From Nonomuraea wenchangensis (lineage in GTDB: Bacteria; Actinomycetota; Actinomycetes; Streptosporangiales; Streptosporangiaceae): a DNA stretch of 64,000 bases. Made by a program: the position numbers and the translations under genes. Shown here piece by piece: positions 1 to 6,192 of the stretch; position 1 is the stretch's first letter; every line of letters starts with the position of its first letter. The notes under the pieces were generated by a model that worked only from the letters and a program-made list of their open reading frames with translations, searched no databases and had not been told where the DNA came from. Where the stretch lies: positions 62,001 to 126,000 of the forward strand of contig NZ_FOHX01000004.1 of the NCBI RefSeq assembly GCF_900111685.1. The letters are read 5' to 3'.

Positions 1-1
1 G

Positions 2-1396
2 TCACTGGATAGGACGGAACCCATCTTGCCCCACCTTGCCCACAGCCACGCCGTGGCTGGAATGATCCACCGGCTCAACCAACCCGACTACGACCGCTGG
101 GCCGGCCAGATCCGCCGTACCGGCGGCTGCCGCCAGCCCATCCACCTGCGGGGCAAGGTCGAACACTACGACCAGGCCACCGGCCACCTCCTGCACCGCT
201 ACAGCACCAGCACCGAACCGAACGGCGTCCTGCGCGTGGCGTGCAAGACCCGCCGTGCCTCCCGGTGCCCGGCCTGCGCTGAGGTCTACCGCGCCGACAC
301 CTACCAACTCGTCCGCGCCGGCCTCGTCGGCGGCAAGGGCGTCCCCGAGACGGTCAGTGCGCACCCGTGCCTGTTCGTGACCCTGACCGCGCCGTCCTTC
401 GGAGCCGTACACGTCCGGCGGGAGAAGAACGGCAAGGTCCTGCCCTGCCACGCCCGCCGCGACGCCGAGACCTGCCCGCACGGACAGGTCATGTCCTGCA
501 CCGACCGACACAGCGCCGACGACCCGCGACTCGGCGAACCGCTGTGCCCCGACTGCTACGACTACGACGGCTCGGTCCTGTTCAACGCCATCAGCCCCGA
601 ACTCTGGCGACGCTTCACCCTCGCCCTGCGCCGCCGCTTCGCCCGCCTCAACGGCCTGGCCGTCAAAGCCCTACGGGAGCACGTCAGCATCGCCTTCGCC
701 AAGGTCGCCGAATACCAGCGGCGTGGCATCGTCCACTTCCACGCCGTCATCCGCCTCGACGGACCAGACGGCCCCGACTCGCCGCCACCACCCTGGGCGA
801 CCGCCGACGCCCTGGCCCAAGCCGTCCAGCACGCCGCCGCAGTCGTCACAGCGGAGATCAAGCCGCTGAGCCGCACCTTCCGATGGGGCACGCAGCTCGA
901 CGTACGCCCCATCACCATGGACGGCGACCTCACCGAACAAGCCGTCGCCGCCTACATCGCCAAGTACGCCACCAAGGCCGCCGAATGCGTCGGCACCCTC
1001 GACCGCCGCATTCAGCCCTTGGACGACCTGGCCGCACTCCCGGTACGCGAGCACGCCCGCCGGCTGATCGCCGCCTGCATGCGCCTGGGCGGAAACCCCG
1101 GCCTTGTCGACCTACGGCTCACCCACTGGGCCCACATGCTCGGCTTCCGCGGCCACTTCTCCACCAAGTCCCGCCGCTACTCCACCACCCTCGGCGCCCT
1201 GCGCGCCGCCCGTGAAGAACACATGCGCGCCGAACAGATCACCACCGGACGCCTCCCACTCTTCGACGAGGACACCGTTCTCGTCGTTGCTCACTGGGCC
1301 TACGCCGGACAAGGGCTCTCCCTCGGCGAACAGCTCCTCGCCTCGGCCATCACCGGCCAGCACGCGCCACACCTCAGGGGACCAGATGACCGCTGA
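2..1396 (+). CDS. RepSA-like replication initiator protein (5' end cut by window edge)
   Basis: The frame is open to the left edge of the window with no good start, so the gene is probably 5'-partial; at least 464 residues are seen. It shows the three motifs of rolling-circle-type initiators of actinomycete elements: FVTLTAP, then HFHAVIRLDG with the two metal-binding histidines, then AYIAKYATKAAE with the candidate nicking tyrosine. A CPAC motif near the N-terminus and CPDC in the middle suggest metal binding. In pSAM2-like elements RepSA nicks the element origin after excision. The stop codon overlaps the start of the excisionase gene by 11 bp, so the two are probably translationally coupled. 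The family call is firm; activity is inferred. Confidence 0.88.
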   Translation, partial: SLDRTEPILPHLAHSHAVAGMIHRLNQPDYDRWAGQIRRTGGCRQPIHLRGKVEHYDQATGHLLHRYSTSTEPNGVLRVACKTRRASRCPACAEVYRADTYQLVRAGLVGGKGVPETVSAHPCLFVTLTAPSFGAVHVRREKNGKVLPCHARRDAETCPHGQVMSCTDRHSADDPRLGEPLCPDCYDYDGSVLFNAISPELWRRFTLALRRRFARLNGLAVKALREHVSIAFAKVAEYQRRGIVHFHAVIRLDGPDGPDSPPPPWATADALAQAVQHAAAVVTAEIKPLSRTFRWGTQLDVRPITMDGDLTEQAVAAYIAKYATKAAECVGTLDRRIQPLDDLAALPVREHARRLIAACMRLGGNPGLVDLRLTHWAHMLGFRGHFSTKSRRYSTTLGALRAAREEHMRAEQITTGRLPLFDEDTVLVVAHWAYAGQGLSLGEQLLASAITGQHAPHLRGPDDR

Positions 1397-1568
1397 ACTG
1401 CTCACCGTCCCGGAAGCGATGGCCGTCCTGAAGGTCAGCCGCTGGACGCTCTACAACCTCATCCGCTCCGGCGAACTCCGCTCGATCCTCGTCGGCGTCC
1501 GCTGCCGCCGCATCCCCGCCGCCGCACTGGAGGCGTACGTGACCCAGCTCTGCGAGGAGGCCGCCTGA
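1386..1568 (+). CDS. xis: Excisionase (Xis), MerR/AlpA-like helix-turn-helix
   Basis: A 60-residue protein beginning MTAELLTVPEAMAVLKVSRW. The stretch VPEAMAVLKVSRWTLYNLIR is a winged-helix 'excisionase family' DNA-binding motif, followed by the typical recognition-wing region GELRSILVG and RRIPAAALEAYV. Such proteins bend attachment-site DNA and direct the integrase toward excision. The start ATG lies inside the end of the Rep gene and the stop overlaps the integrase start as ATGA, so rep-xis-int form one transcription unit. Longer in-frame starts exist upstream inside rep but would give a Pro/Ser-rich leader with no match to the family. Confidence 0.88.
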   Translation: MTAELLTVPEAMAVLKVSRWTLYNLIRSGELRSILVGVRCRRIPAAALEAYVTQLCEEAA

Positions 1569-2860
1569 TGCCCACCAAGACCACCCTCGCTACACCCGAC
1601 GAGCCCGAGCGCGGCCCTCGCAAGAGCCGGCGAACCCGGGCCAACAACGAAGGCTCGATCTTCCCGTACAAGAACGGCTGGGCAGGCTACGTATGGGTCA
1701 CCACGCCAGAAGGCAAGAAGACCCGCAAGTGGGCGTACGGCAAGACCCGCGAGGAGACCCACGAGAAGTGGCTCAAGCTTCACGAACTGGCCCGCAGGGG
1801 GCCGGTGGTCACCAAATCGCCGAAGCTCTCGGACTACCTGACGTACTGGCTCACCAACGTCGTGGAGCCCAACCTCGCGCCCAAGACCGCCGCGAACTAC
1901 GAGATGTTCGCCCGGCTCTACATCACGCCCGCGCTCGGCTCCAAGCGGCTCGACAAGCTGACCGTGCGGGACGTTCAGACGTGGGTGAACAAGATCCGCC
2001 GCTCCTGCCAATGCTGCGACCAAGGCAAGGACGCCGCTCGTCTAGAAATCCACAGCAACCCAAAGCGCCGTCAGCACTGCTGTGCGGTCGGCAAGTGCTG
2101 CAAGTCCGAACCCTCGGAGTGGACCGTCCACGACGCCTACATGACGCTGCGGGCGGCCCTGAGTAACGCCGTCCGCGAAGAAGCCCTGACGCGCAACGTC
2201 GCGGCCAACGTCAAGATGTCGGTCCCTCGGAAGCGCAAGGTCAAGCCCTGGTCGGTGGACGAGGCCAGGACCTTCCTGGAGTCAGCCCGTACTCGGGAGG
2301 ACCCGATGTACCCGGCGTACGTCCTGGTGCTCGTCCTGGGTCTGCGGCTCGGCGAGGTCCTCGGGCTGCGTTGGGAGGACGTCGACCTCGACCAGGCCGA
2401 GATGACGATCGGCTGGCAACTCCAGCGAGTCGCCGGCAAGCTGCTGCACCGCCAGACAAAGACGGATGCCTCCGACGCCACTTTGCCCTTTCCCGAGATC
2501 GTCACGACGGCCCTCCGTGCCCGTCAACGGGTACGCGATGCCGCCAGGGATGCGGCGGGAGACGACTGGCAGGAGACCGGCCTCGTCTTCACCACCGCCA
2601 GTGGCCGGCCGATCGAACCGTCCAACTTCCGGCGCAGCTTCGCGAACGCCTGCGCCAAGGCAAACGTACGAAGAGTCCATGTCCACGCCACCCGCAAGAC
2701 CTGCGCGTCTTTGCTCGTCGCCCTCGACGTTCATCCACGCGTGGCCATGCAGATCCTTCGTCACTCACAGATCTCCGTGACCATGAACGTATACAGCGAA
2801 GTCTCGTCCGCAGAGACGCGCCGAGCTCTGAAGAAGCTGGGTGATCATCTCGACTCCTAG
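1568..2860 (+). CDS. int: Tyrosine recombinase / site-specific integrase of the AICE
   Basis: A 430-residue tyrosine recombinase. It has an N-terminal AP2-like arm-binding region (NEGSIFPYKNGWAGYVWV), a core-binding SAM-like domain, and a C-terminal catalytic domain. The catalytic set is visible: Arg in GLRLGEVLGLRW, the HVHATRK box (His and Arg), His in ILRHSQ, and the nucleophile Tyr in MNVYSEVSS. A cysteine-rich insert (CQCC ... HCCAVGKCC) sits in the core-binding part and may bind zinc; similar inserts occur in related AICE integrases. The gene ends about 660 bp from the tRNA-Ala 3' end, which is the likely attachment site. The stop of xis overlaps the start. Confidence 0.92.
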   Translation: MPTKTTLATPDEPERGPRKSRRTRANNEGSIFPYKNGWAGYVWVTTPEGKKTRKWAYGKTREETHEKWLKLHELARRGPVVTKSPKLSDYLTYWLTNVVEPNLAPKTAANYEMFARLYITPALGSKRLDKLTVRDVQTWVNKIRRSCQCCDQGKDAARLEIHSNPKRRQHCCAVGKCCKSEPSEWTVHDAYMTLRAALSNAVREEALTRNVAANVKMSVPRKRKVKPWSVDEARTFLESARTREDPMYPAYVLVLVLGLRLGEVLGLRWEDVDLDQAEMTIGWQLQRVAGKLLHRQTKTDASDATLPFPEIVTTALRARQRVRDAARDAAGDDWQETGLVFTTASGRPIEPSNFRRSFANACAKANVRRVHVHATRKTCASLLVALDVHPRVAMQILRHSQISVTMNVYSEVSSAETRRALKKLGDHLDS

Positions 2861-2888
2861 CGAGACCCAGCACTGACGAAAATCGATT

Positions 2889-2919
2889 AGGCCATTCCTC
2901 GACTCACGGGGAGTGGCCT
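2889..2919 (+). terminator. Hairpin after the integrase gene
   Basis: Arms AGGCCATTCC and GGGAGTGGCCT pair with one G-T wobble, starting 28 bp after the int stop. The T-tract is very short. It overlaps the end of the opposite-strand gene, so it may serve both. Its sequence resembles the hairpin after tRNA-Ala at 3479-3510. Confidence 0.5.
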
Positions 2920-3404
2920 TCAACGTGTGACAAGGGCTGACGACTTCTCCTGCCGCCGCCACGCGACGACGGTTCCGCTTGCGACTCATAGCCAGTCCGT
3001 CGAAAGAGAAGGATGAGCACGCCGACAAAGGTCGTGATCACGCCAGAGAACAGGGCAAGGAAGGCCATGACAAACTCACCGTCTGGATCACCGACCCCGG
3101 AAGGTCGTCCTTCGACCCAGTTCATCGTGGCCCAAGCCTGCGTCGCGACGATCACACCGAACAGCATCGTGATCGAACCCAGGGCATAGCCAGGTGTACG
3201 CGTCCACGACCGTGTGGCGGTCAGCACGATGCCCACCAGCAACCCGAGTGGAACGGTTACGACCTGTCCAGCGTCCAGCGCCATCAAGGCTGCAAGTCGT
3301 GCGTGCTCGAAATTCTCGCCGCGCTGGATCCACAAGAACGGCAGCGCTACGACACCGCTGAGAAGGCCGATCGCCAGCAACCTGAGTAATGCCACGCGCA
3401 TCAT
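2904..3404 (-). CDS. Small four-helix membrane protein of unknown function
   Basis: A 166-residue protein that I do not recognise. Four hydrophobic segments are visible, near residues 3-22, 38-62, 70-94 and 110-135 (for example LLRLLAIGLLSGVVALPFLW and FVMAFLALFSGVITTFVGVL), followed by a basic Arg/Ser-rich tail. The reading frame continues upstream into tRNA-Ala, but that part is tRNA sequence, so the ATG pair at 3404/3401 is taken as the start. No close Shine-Dalgarno is seen (an AGGAG lies 17 nt upstream), so the start is uncertain. It lies between int and the tRNA, pointing back at int, an unusual position for AICE cargo. Confidence 0.55.
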   Translation of the reverse strand: MMRVALLRLLAIGLLSGVVALPFLWIQRGENFEHARLAALMALDAGQVVTVPLGLLVGIVLTATRSWTRTPGYALGSITMLFGVIVATQAWATMNWVEGRPSGVGDPDGEFVMAFLALFSGVITTFVGVLILLFRRTGYESQAEPSSRGGGRRSRQPLSHVEGHSP

Positions 3405-3448
3405 GATCGCGGGCTTGCTTGCTCCTGTGCTAGCCGAACTGGAGGTGT

Positions 3449-3469
3449 AGCTGTACTTTGCAGCTGTAC
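3449..3469. repeat. Two direct AGCTGTAC repeats 13 bp apart
   Basis: AGCTGTAC occurs at 3449-3456 and 3462-3469, between the membrane-protein start and the tRNA-Ala terminator. They could be recombinase or excisionase arm sites or promoter operators of the membrane-protein gene. Only the repeat itself is observed. Confidence 0.35.
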
Positions 3470-3478
3470 AAGATCGAA

Positions 3479-3510
3479 AAGGCCACTTCCCGATCACGGG
3501 ATGTGGCCTT
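3479..3510 (-). terminator. Rho-independent terminator of tRNA-Ala
   Basis: Arms AAGGCCACTTCCC and GGGATGTGGCCTT form a 13-bp stem with one mismatch. On the minus strand it is followed by a TTTT run, 10 nt after the tRNA 3' end. Confidence 0.7.
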
Positions 3511-3520
3511 CGACCTGCGG

Positions 3521-3593
3521 TGGAGCCTAGGAGATTCGAACTCCTGACTTCCTGCTTGCAAAGCAGGCGCTCTGCCAACTGAGCTAAGGCCCC
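3521..3593 (-). tRNA. tRNA-Ala (anticodon UGC)
   Basis: The minus strand folds into a full cloverleaf of 73 nt. The acceptor stem GGGGCCT/AGGCTCC contains the G3-U70 wobble pair that identifies alanine tRNAs. The anticodon stem is CCTGC/GCAGG with loop TTTGCAA, and the T loop is TTCGAAT. CCA is not encoded. Its 3' end faces the integrase, so this is the likely insertion site of the element. Confidence 0.97.
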
Positions 3594-3610
3594 TTCGAGA
3601 CGAAGATAGC

Positions 3611-4339
3611 TTACCGGGCCGAGGATGCCACCTGCGTCGCGCCCAGGGTGTCGCTCAGGATCAGGCCGGGGAAGTCGACGATGGAGTCCAGGATGTGGGT
3701 CGCGCCGCCCTTGAGGAGGCGTTCGCGGCTGTGGACTCCGGTCATGAGGCCGGCCACGACGGAGGCGCCGGCGCGGCGGCCGCAGAGCATGTCGCTCTCC
3801 GAGTCGCCGATCACGGCCACGTTGCGTACGTCGGCCACGCCGAGGCGGAGGACGGCGTGGAGGACCATGTCGGGCCAGGGGCGGCCGCGGCCTCCCGCGT
3901 CTTCCGGGGAGATGGCCAGGTCGATGCGGTCGTGCCAGCCGAGGATGCCGAGGACGCGGCTCAGCGTGGTGCGGCTGAAGCCGGTGATCAGGGCGAGCTT
4001 GACGTCGTTGCCGCGGAGCTTGTCGAGGACTTCGAGCACGCCGGGCATGGGTTCGAGACCTGCCCGCTCCAGGGCGCCCTCGTAGGAGCGCTCGAAGGTC
4101 AGGTTGGCCGCCTGGGCCTGGGCCTCGTTCCCGGGGAAGATGCCGCGGAAGACGTCGATCTTGGGGCAGCCCCGGGACCGGTGCACGTGAACCATGGCTC
4201 GCGCGTACGCTCCGGTCCCGGGCACTATGCCCTGTGTCGCGATCGCCTCGGCGAAGGCGCGTTCGACCATGGCGATGTCACCGACCGTGGTGCCTGCGAG
4301 GTCGAGGCACACCAGCTTTATGGGGACGATGTCACTCAT
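3611..4339 (-). CDS. HAD hydrolase, phosphonatase-like
   Basis: A 242-residue HAD-superfamily hydrolase. The nucleophile motif near residue 13 reads DLAGTT, close to the DWAGTT of phosphonoacetaldehyde hydrolase (PhnX), and GRPWPDMV matches the substrate-loop region of that group. Motif II is LITGFSRTT and motif IV is VIGDSESDMLCG. These fit the 'phosphonatase-like hydrolase' family; a real C-P bond cleaving role is not shown, since PhnX's Schiff-base lysine is not identified here. The gene lies 17 bp upstream of tRNA-Ala and is followed on its 5' side by DLW-39 in the same direction. A MSDIVPIKLV start with a short GAGG upstream was chosen. Confidence 0.8.
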   Translation of the reverse strand: MSDIVPIKLVCLDLAGTTVGDIAMVERAFAEAIATQGIVPGTGAYARAMVHVHRSRGCPKIDVFRGIFPGNEAQAQAANLTFERSYEGALERAGLEPMPGVLEVLDKLRGNDVKLALITGFSRTTLSRVLGILGWHDRIDLAISPEDAGGRGRPWPDMVLHAVLRLGVADVRNVAVIGDSESDMLCGRRAGASVVAGLMTGVHSRERLLKGGATHILDSIVDFPGLILSDTLGATQVASSAR

Positions 4340-4354
4340 CGCCTCGCCGGTCGG

Positions 4355-4474
4355 TTAGTTCTCGCTGCCGGTCGCCTCGGTCCAGAGATCGAGCTCGGCG
4401 CGGTCGGCCTGCACCTTGCGCCAGATCAGCAGCCCCCCGAGGGCGATCAGCGCAAGAACGAGCAGCTTCTTCAC
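4355..4474 (-). CDS. DLW-39 family small membrane protein
   Basis: A 39-residue protein starting at GTG (VKKLLVLALIALGGLLIW...) with one membrane helix and the conserved RAELDLWTEAT end that contains Asp-Leu-Trp, which gives this actinobacterial family its name together with its length of 39. Function is unknown. In many actinomycetes it lies with gyrA, a DUF3566 gene and the tRNA-Ile/tRNA-Ala genes near the origin, and here it also sits close to tRNA-Ala. Two longer overlapping frames in the same stretch are composition artefacts. Confidence 0.85.
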   Translation of the reverse strand: MKKLLVLALIALGGLLIWRKVQADRAELDLWTEATGSEN

Positions 4475-4779
4475 GGTGTGACCCCACTTCTTCGACGGTC
4501 TCACCTGCCGGGGTGAGACCCAACGGTTGACATGCAGCCTAGCAAGGGATGGCTGCGGTCCTCGTGTTGTGCGCGGACCAGATGTGCGGATTGAGCGGTG
4601 GAATGTGCGGATTGGGGGATGGATAGGGATACGGGCAGGTGTCGAAACAACTGCTCAGGCAACTTTTCAAGCGAGCGAGTGCTCGGCGAGTCCTCGCGTG
4701 TTCAAGAGCTCACCATATCCAGGGGTGACGGTTCTCACGTGCCGACGGGGCCGCGTGTCCGGATTCGGGGGCTTGCAGG

Positions 4780-4794
4780 TACCCCCTAGGGGTA
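4780..4794. promoter_or_regulatory. CsoR-like operator, distal copy
   Basis: TACCCCCTAGGGGTA, a 15-bp G/C-tract near-palindrome of the type bound by the copper sensor CsoR upstream of copZA in actinobacteria. It lies about 170 bp before copZ. Confidence 0.65.
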
Positions 4795-4887
4795 TGTTAG
4801 GTTCGCGGTAGTCGGACGCTGTGAGCGAACGGGCCGTCGGTCGGCCGCCTCCACCCGTACGTCAAGGGGAGAGGCGGGGCATCGAAA

Positions 4888-4902
4888 TACCCTAGGGGGG
4901 TA
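4888..4902. promoter_or_regulatory. CsoR-like operator, proximal copy
   Basis: TACCCTAGGGGGGTA, a second 15-bp palindrome of the same type, 49 bp before the copZ start, probably overlapping its promoter. Confidence 0.7.
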
Positions 4903-4951
4903 CGGTGTTAGACTCGCAGAGGACGTATTTGAGCATGTTGAGGAGACCGTG

Positions 4952-5167
4952 ATGACCATTACCGCCACCTACACCGTCAAGGGCATGACCTGCGGCCACT
5001 GCGTCAGCTCGGTGAAGGAGGAGGTCGGCGAGGTCGCCGGCGTCACCTCCGTCGAGGTCGAGCTGGAGAGCGGCCTGCTCACGGTGAGCAGTGACGAGCC
5101 CGTCGACCAGGCCCGGATCGCCGCCGCCGTGGAAGAAGCCGGGTACGAACTGGCGGGCCGGTCGTGA
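4952..5167 (+). CDS. copZ: CopZ-like copper chaperone (HMA domain)
   Basis: A 71-residue heavy-metal-associated domain protein with the copper site GMTCGHCV near residues 11-18 and the usual beta-alpha-beta pattern ending in AAAVEEAGYEL. It carries Cu(I) in the cytoplasm and hands it to CopA or a copper sensor. ATG at 4952 is preferred over GTG at 4949 because the AGGAGA ribosome site is then 5-6 nt away. The stop overlaps the GTG start of the next gene, so it is coupled to it. CsoR-like boxes upstream indicate copper induction. Confidence 0.93.
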   Translation: MTITATYTVKGMTCGHCVSSVKEEVGEVAGVTSVEVELESGLLTVSSDEPVDQARIAAAVEEAGYELAGRS

Positions 5168-6162
5168 ACGCGGCCGGCAAGCTGGGCGCCTACGTCCTGG
5201 GGCTGGCCGTCGTGTTCGGCGGGGCCCTGGGCGTGGGCCAGGTCACAGGCCCTGGCGGCGACGCCCCCGCCGAGAGGGGATCCGCGTCCCCGGCAGCGGC
5301 AGGTCACGCGGAGACGGCAGTGGCGGACCATGCGGAGACGGCAGCGGCCGACCACGCGGACTCGGGTGGGCATGGCACGGATGACGCCCATCAGGCCACC
5401 GCCACCACAACCACCAAGGCTGATACCCCCGGGGGGCTACAGGTGTCCCAGAACGGCTACACCCTCTCCCTGCTCACCACCCCGGTGACCGGCCGCCCCA
5501 TGGGCCTGACGTTCCGCGTCACCGGCCCCGACCAGCGCCCGGTGACCGCCTACAAGGTCGAGCACGACAAGAAGATGCACTTCATCGTCGTCTCTCGCGA
5601 CCTCACCAGCTTCCAGCACGTCCACCCCGAGCTGGCCGCGGACGGCACCTGGAAGACCCGCCTGACGCTGCCCGCCCCCGGCGCCTACCGCGCGTTCGCC
5701 GACTTCGTCCCGGAGGGCGGCGAGAAGCTGACGCTGGGCGCGGACCTCCAGGCCGCGGGCGACTACCAGCCGCAGCCGTTGCCGCACGTCAGCCGTACGG
5801 CGACGGTCGGTGACTACACTGTGAACCTCGCCGGCAACCTGGTGCCCGGCCAGTCGAGCAAGCTCACGCTCACGGTCAGCAAGAACGGCAAGCCGGTGAC
5901 GGATCTCCAGCCATACCTGGGCGCCTATGGACATCTGGTGGCGCTGCGCGCGGGCGACCTCGCCTACCTGCACGTGCATCCGGAGGAGAGCGAGCAGGCC
6001 GGGCCGGAGATCACGTTCTACGCCGAGGCGCCGAGCGTCGGCAACTACCGGCTGTTCCTCGACTTCCAGCACGACGACCAGGTGCGGACGGCGAGCTTCA
6101 CCGTCCCCGCCACCCTCGCCGACGGGCACGCGCCCTCGGCCACCCACGACCACGGCCACTGA
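5164..6162 (+). CDS. Secreted or membrane-anchored His-rich protein of the copper operon
   Basis: A 332-residue protein starting at GTG, overlapping copZ. An N-terminal hydrophobic stretch (residues 7-25) looks like a signal or anchor, followed by a His/Ala/Asp-rich linker with repeated HAETA and HADS units. The rest is a beta-rich extracytoplasmic part that holds two similar segments: MHFIVVSRDLTSFQHVHPE and GHLVALRAGDLAYLHVHPEE. Each offers His residues in an H-V-H-P motif suited to copper binding, and the C-terminus is HDHGH. Homologues with copZ and copA are known in actinobacteria but their biochemical role is not defined. Copper storage or delivery outside the membrane is inferred from context. 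Confidence 0.75.
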   Translation: MNAAGKLGAYVLGLAVVFGGALGVGQVTGPGGDAPAERGSASPAAAGHAETAVADHAETAAADHADSGGHGTDDAHQATATTTTKADTPGGLQVSQNGYTLSLLTTPVTGRPMGLTFRVTGPDQRPVTAYKVEHDKKMHFIVVSRDLTSFQHVHPELAADGTWKTRLTLPAPGAYRAFADFVPEGGEKLTLGADLQAAGDYQPQPLPHVSRTATVGDYTVNLAGNLVPGQSSKLTLTVSKNGKPVTDLQPYLGAYGHLVALRAGDLAYLHVHPEESEQAGPEITFYAEAPSVGNYRLFLDFQHDDQVRTASFTVPATLADGHAPSATHDHGH

Positions 6163-6192
6163 CGGCACGGACGCGACGAAGGGAGAGGTGAC

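Larger units (their letters stand above)
1..3520. mobile_element. Right end of an actinomycete integrative element (AICE type) next to tRNA-Ala
   Basis: A replication initiator, an excisionase and a tyrosine integrase follow each other with overlapping ends, and the integrase reads toward the 3' end of tRNA-Ala(UGC). Rep-xis-int beside a tRNA 3' end is the usual layout of pSAM2-like AICEs. The transfer genes (spd, tra, pra) and the other attachment site are expected left of the window. The exact attachment core cannot be set because the second copy is not visible. A small membrane-protein gene lies between int and the tRNA. Confidence 0.8.
4475..4951. other. 477-bp intergenic region with copper-type operators
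   Basis: No convincing gene is found here. The left part (4527-4780) is of lower GC than its surroundings and shows nothing recognisable. The right part carries two CsoR-like palindromes and the Shine-Dalgarno of copZ (AGGAGA at 4941-4946). A csoR gene is absent from the window. Confidence 0.6.

Noticed and set aside
1104..1385. Long upstream start for the excisionase
   Set aside because: The extra residues are rep sequence in another frame, Ser/Pro-rich, unlike any excisionase.
3405..3578. N-terminal extension of the membrane protein (begins MAERLLCKQEVRSSNLLGST)
   Set aside because: It is translation of tRNA-Ala and its terminator; this peptide is a known artefact of tRNA genes.
4527..4811. 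94-residue plus-strand frame before copZ
   Set aside because: No start signal, no recognisable fold, and it crosses a CsoR-like operator.
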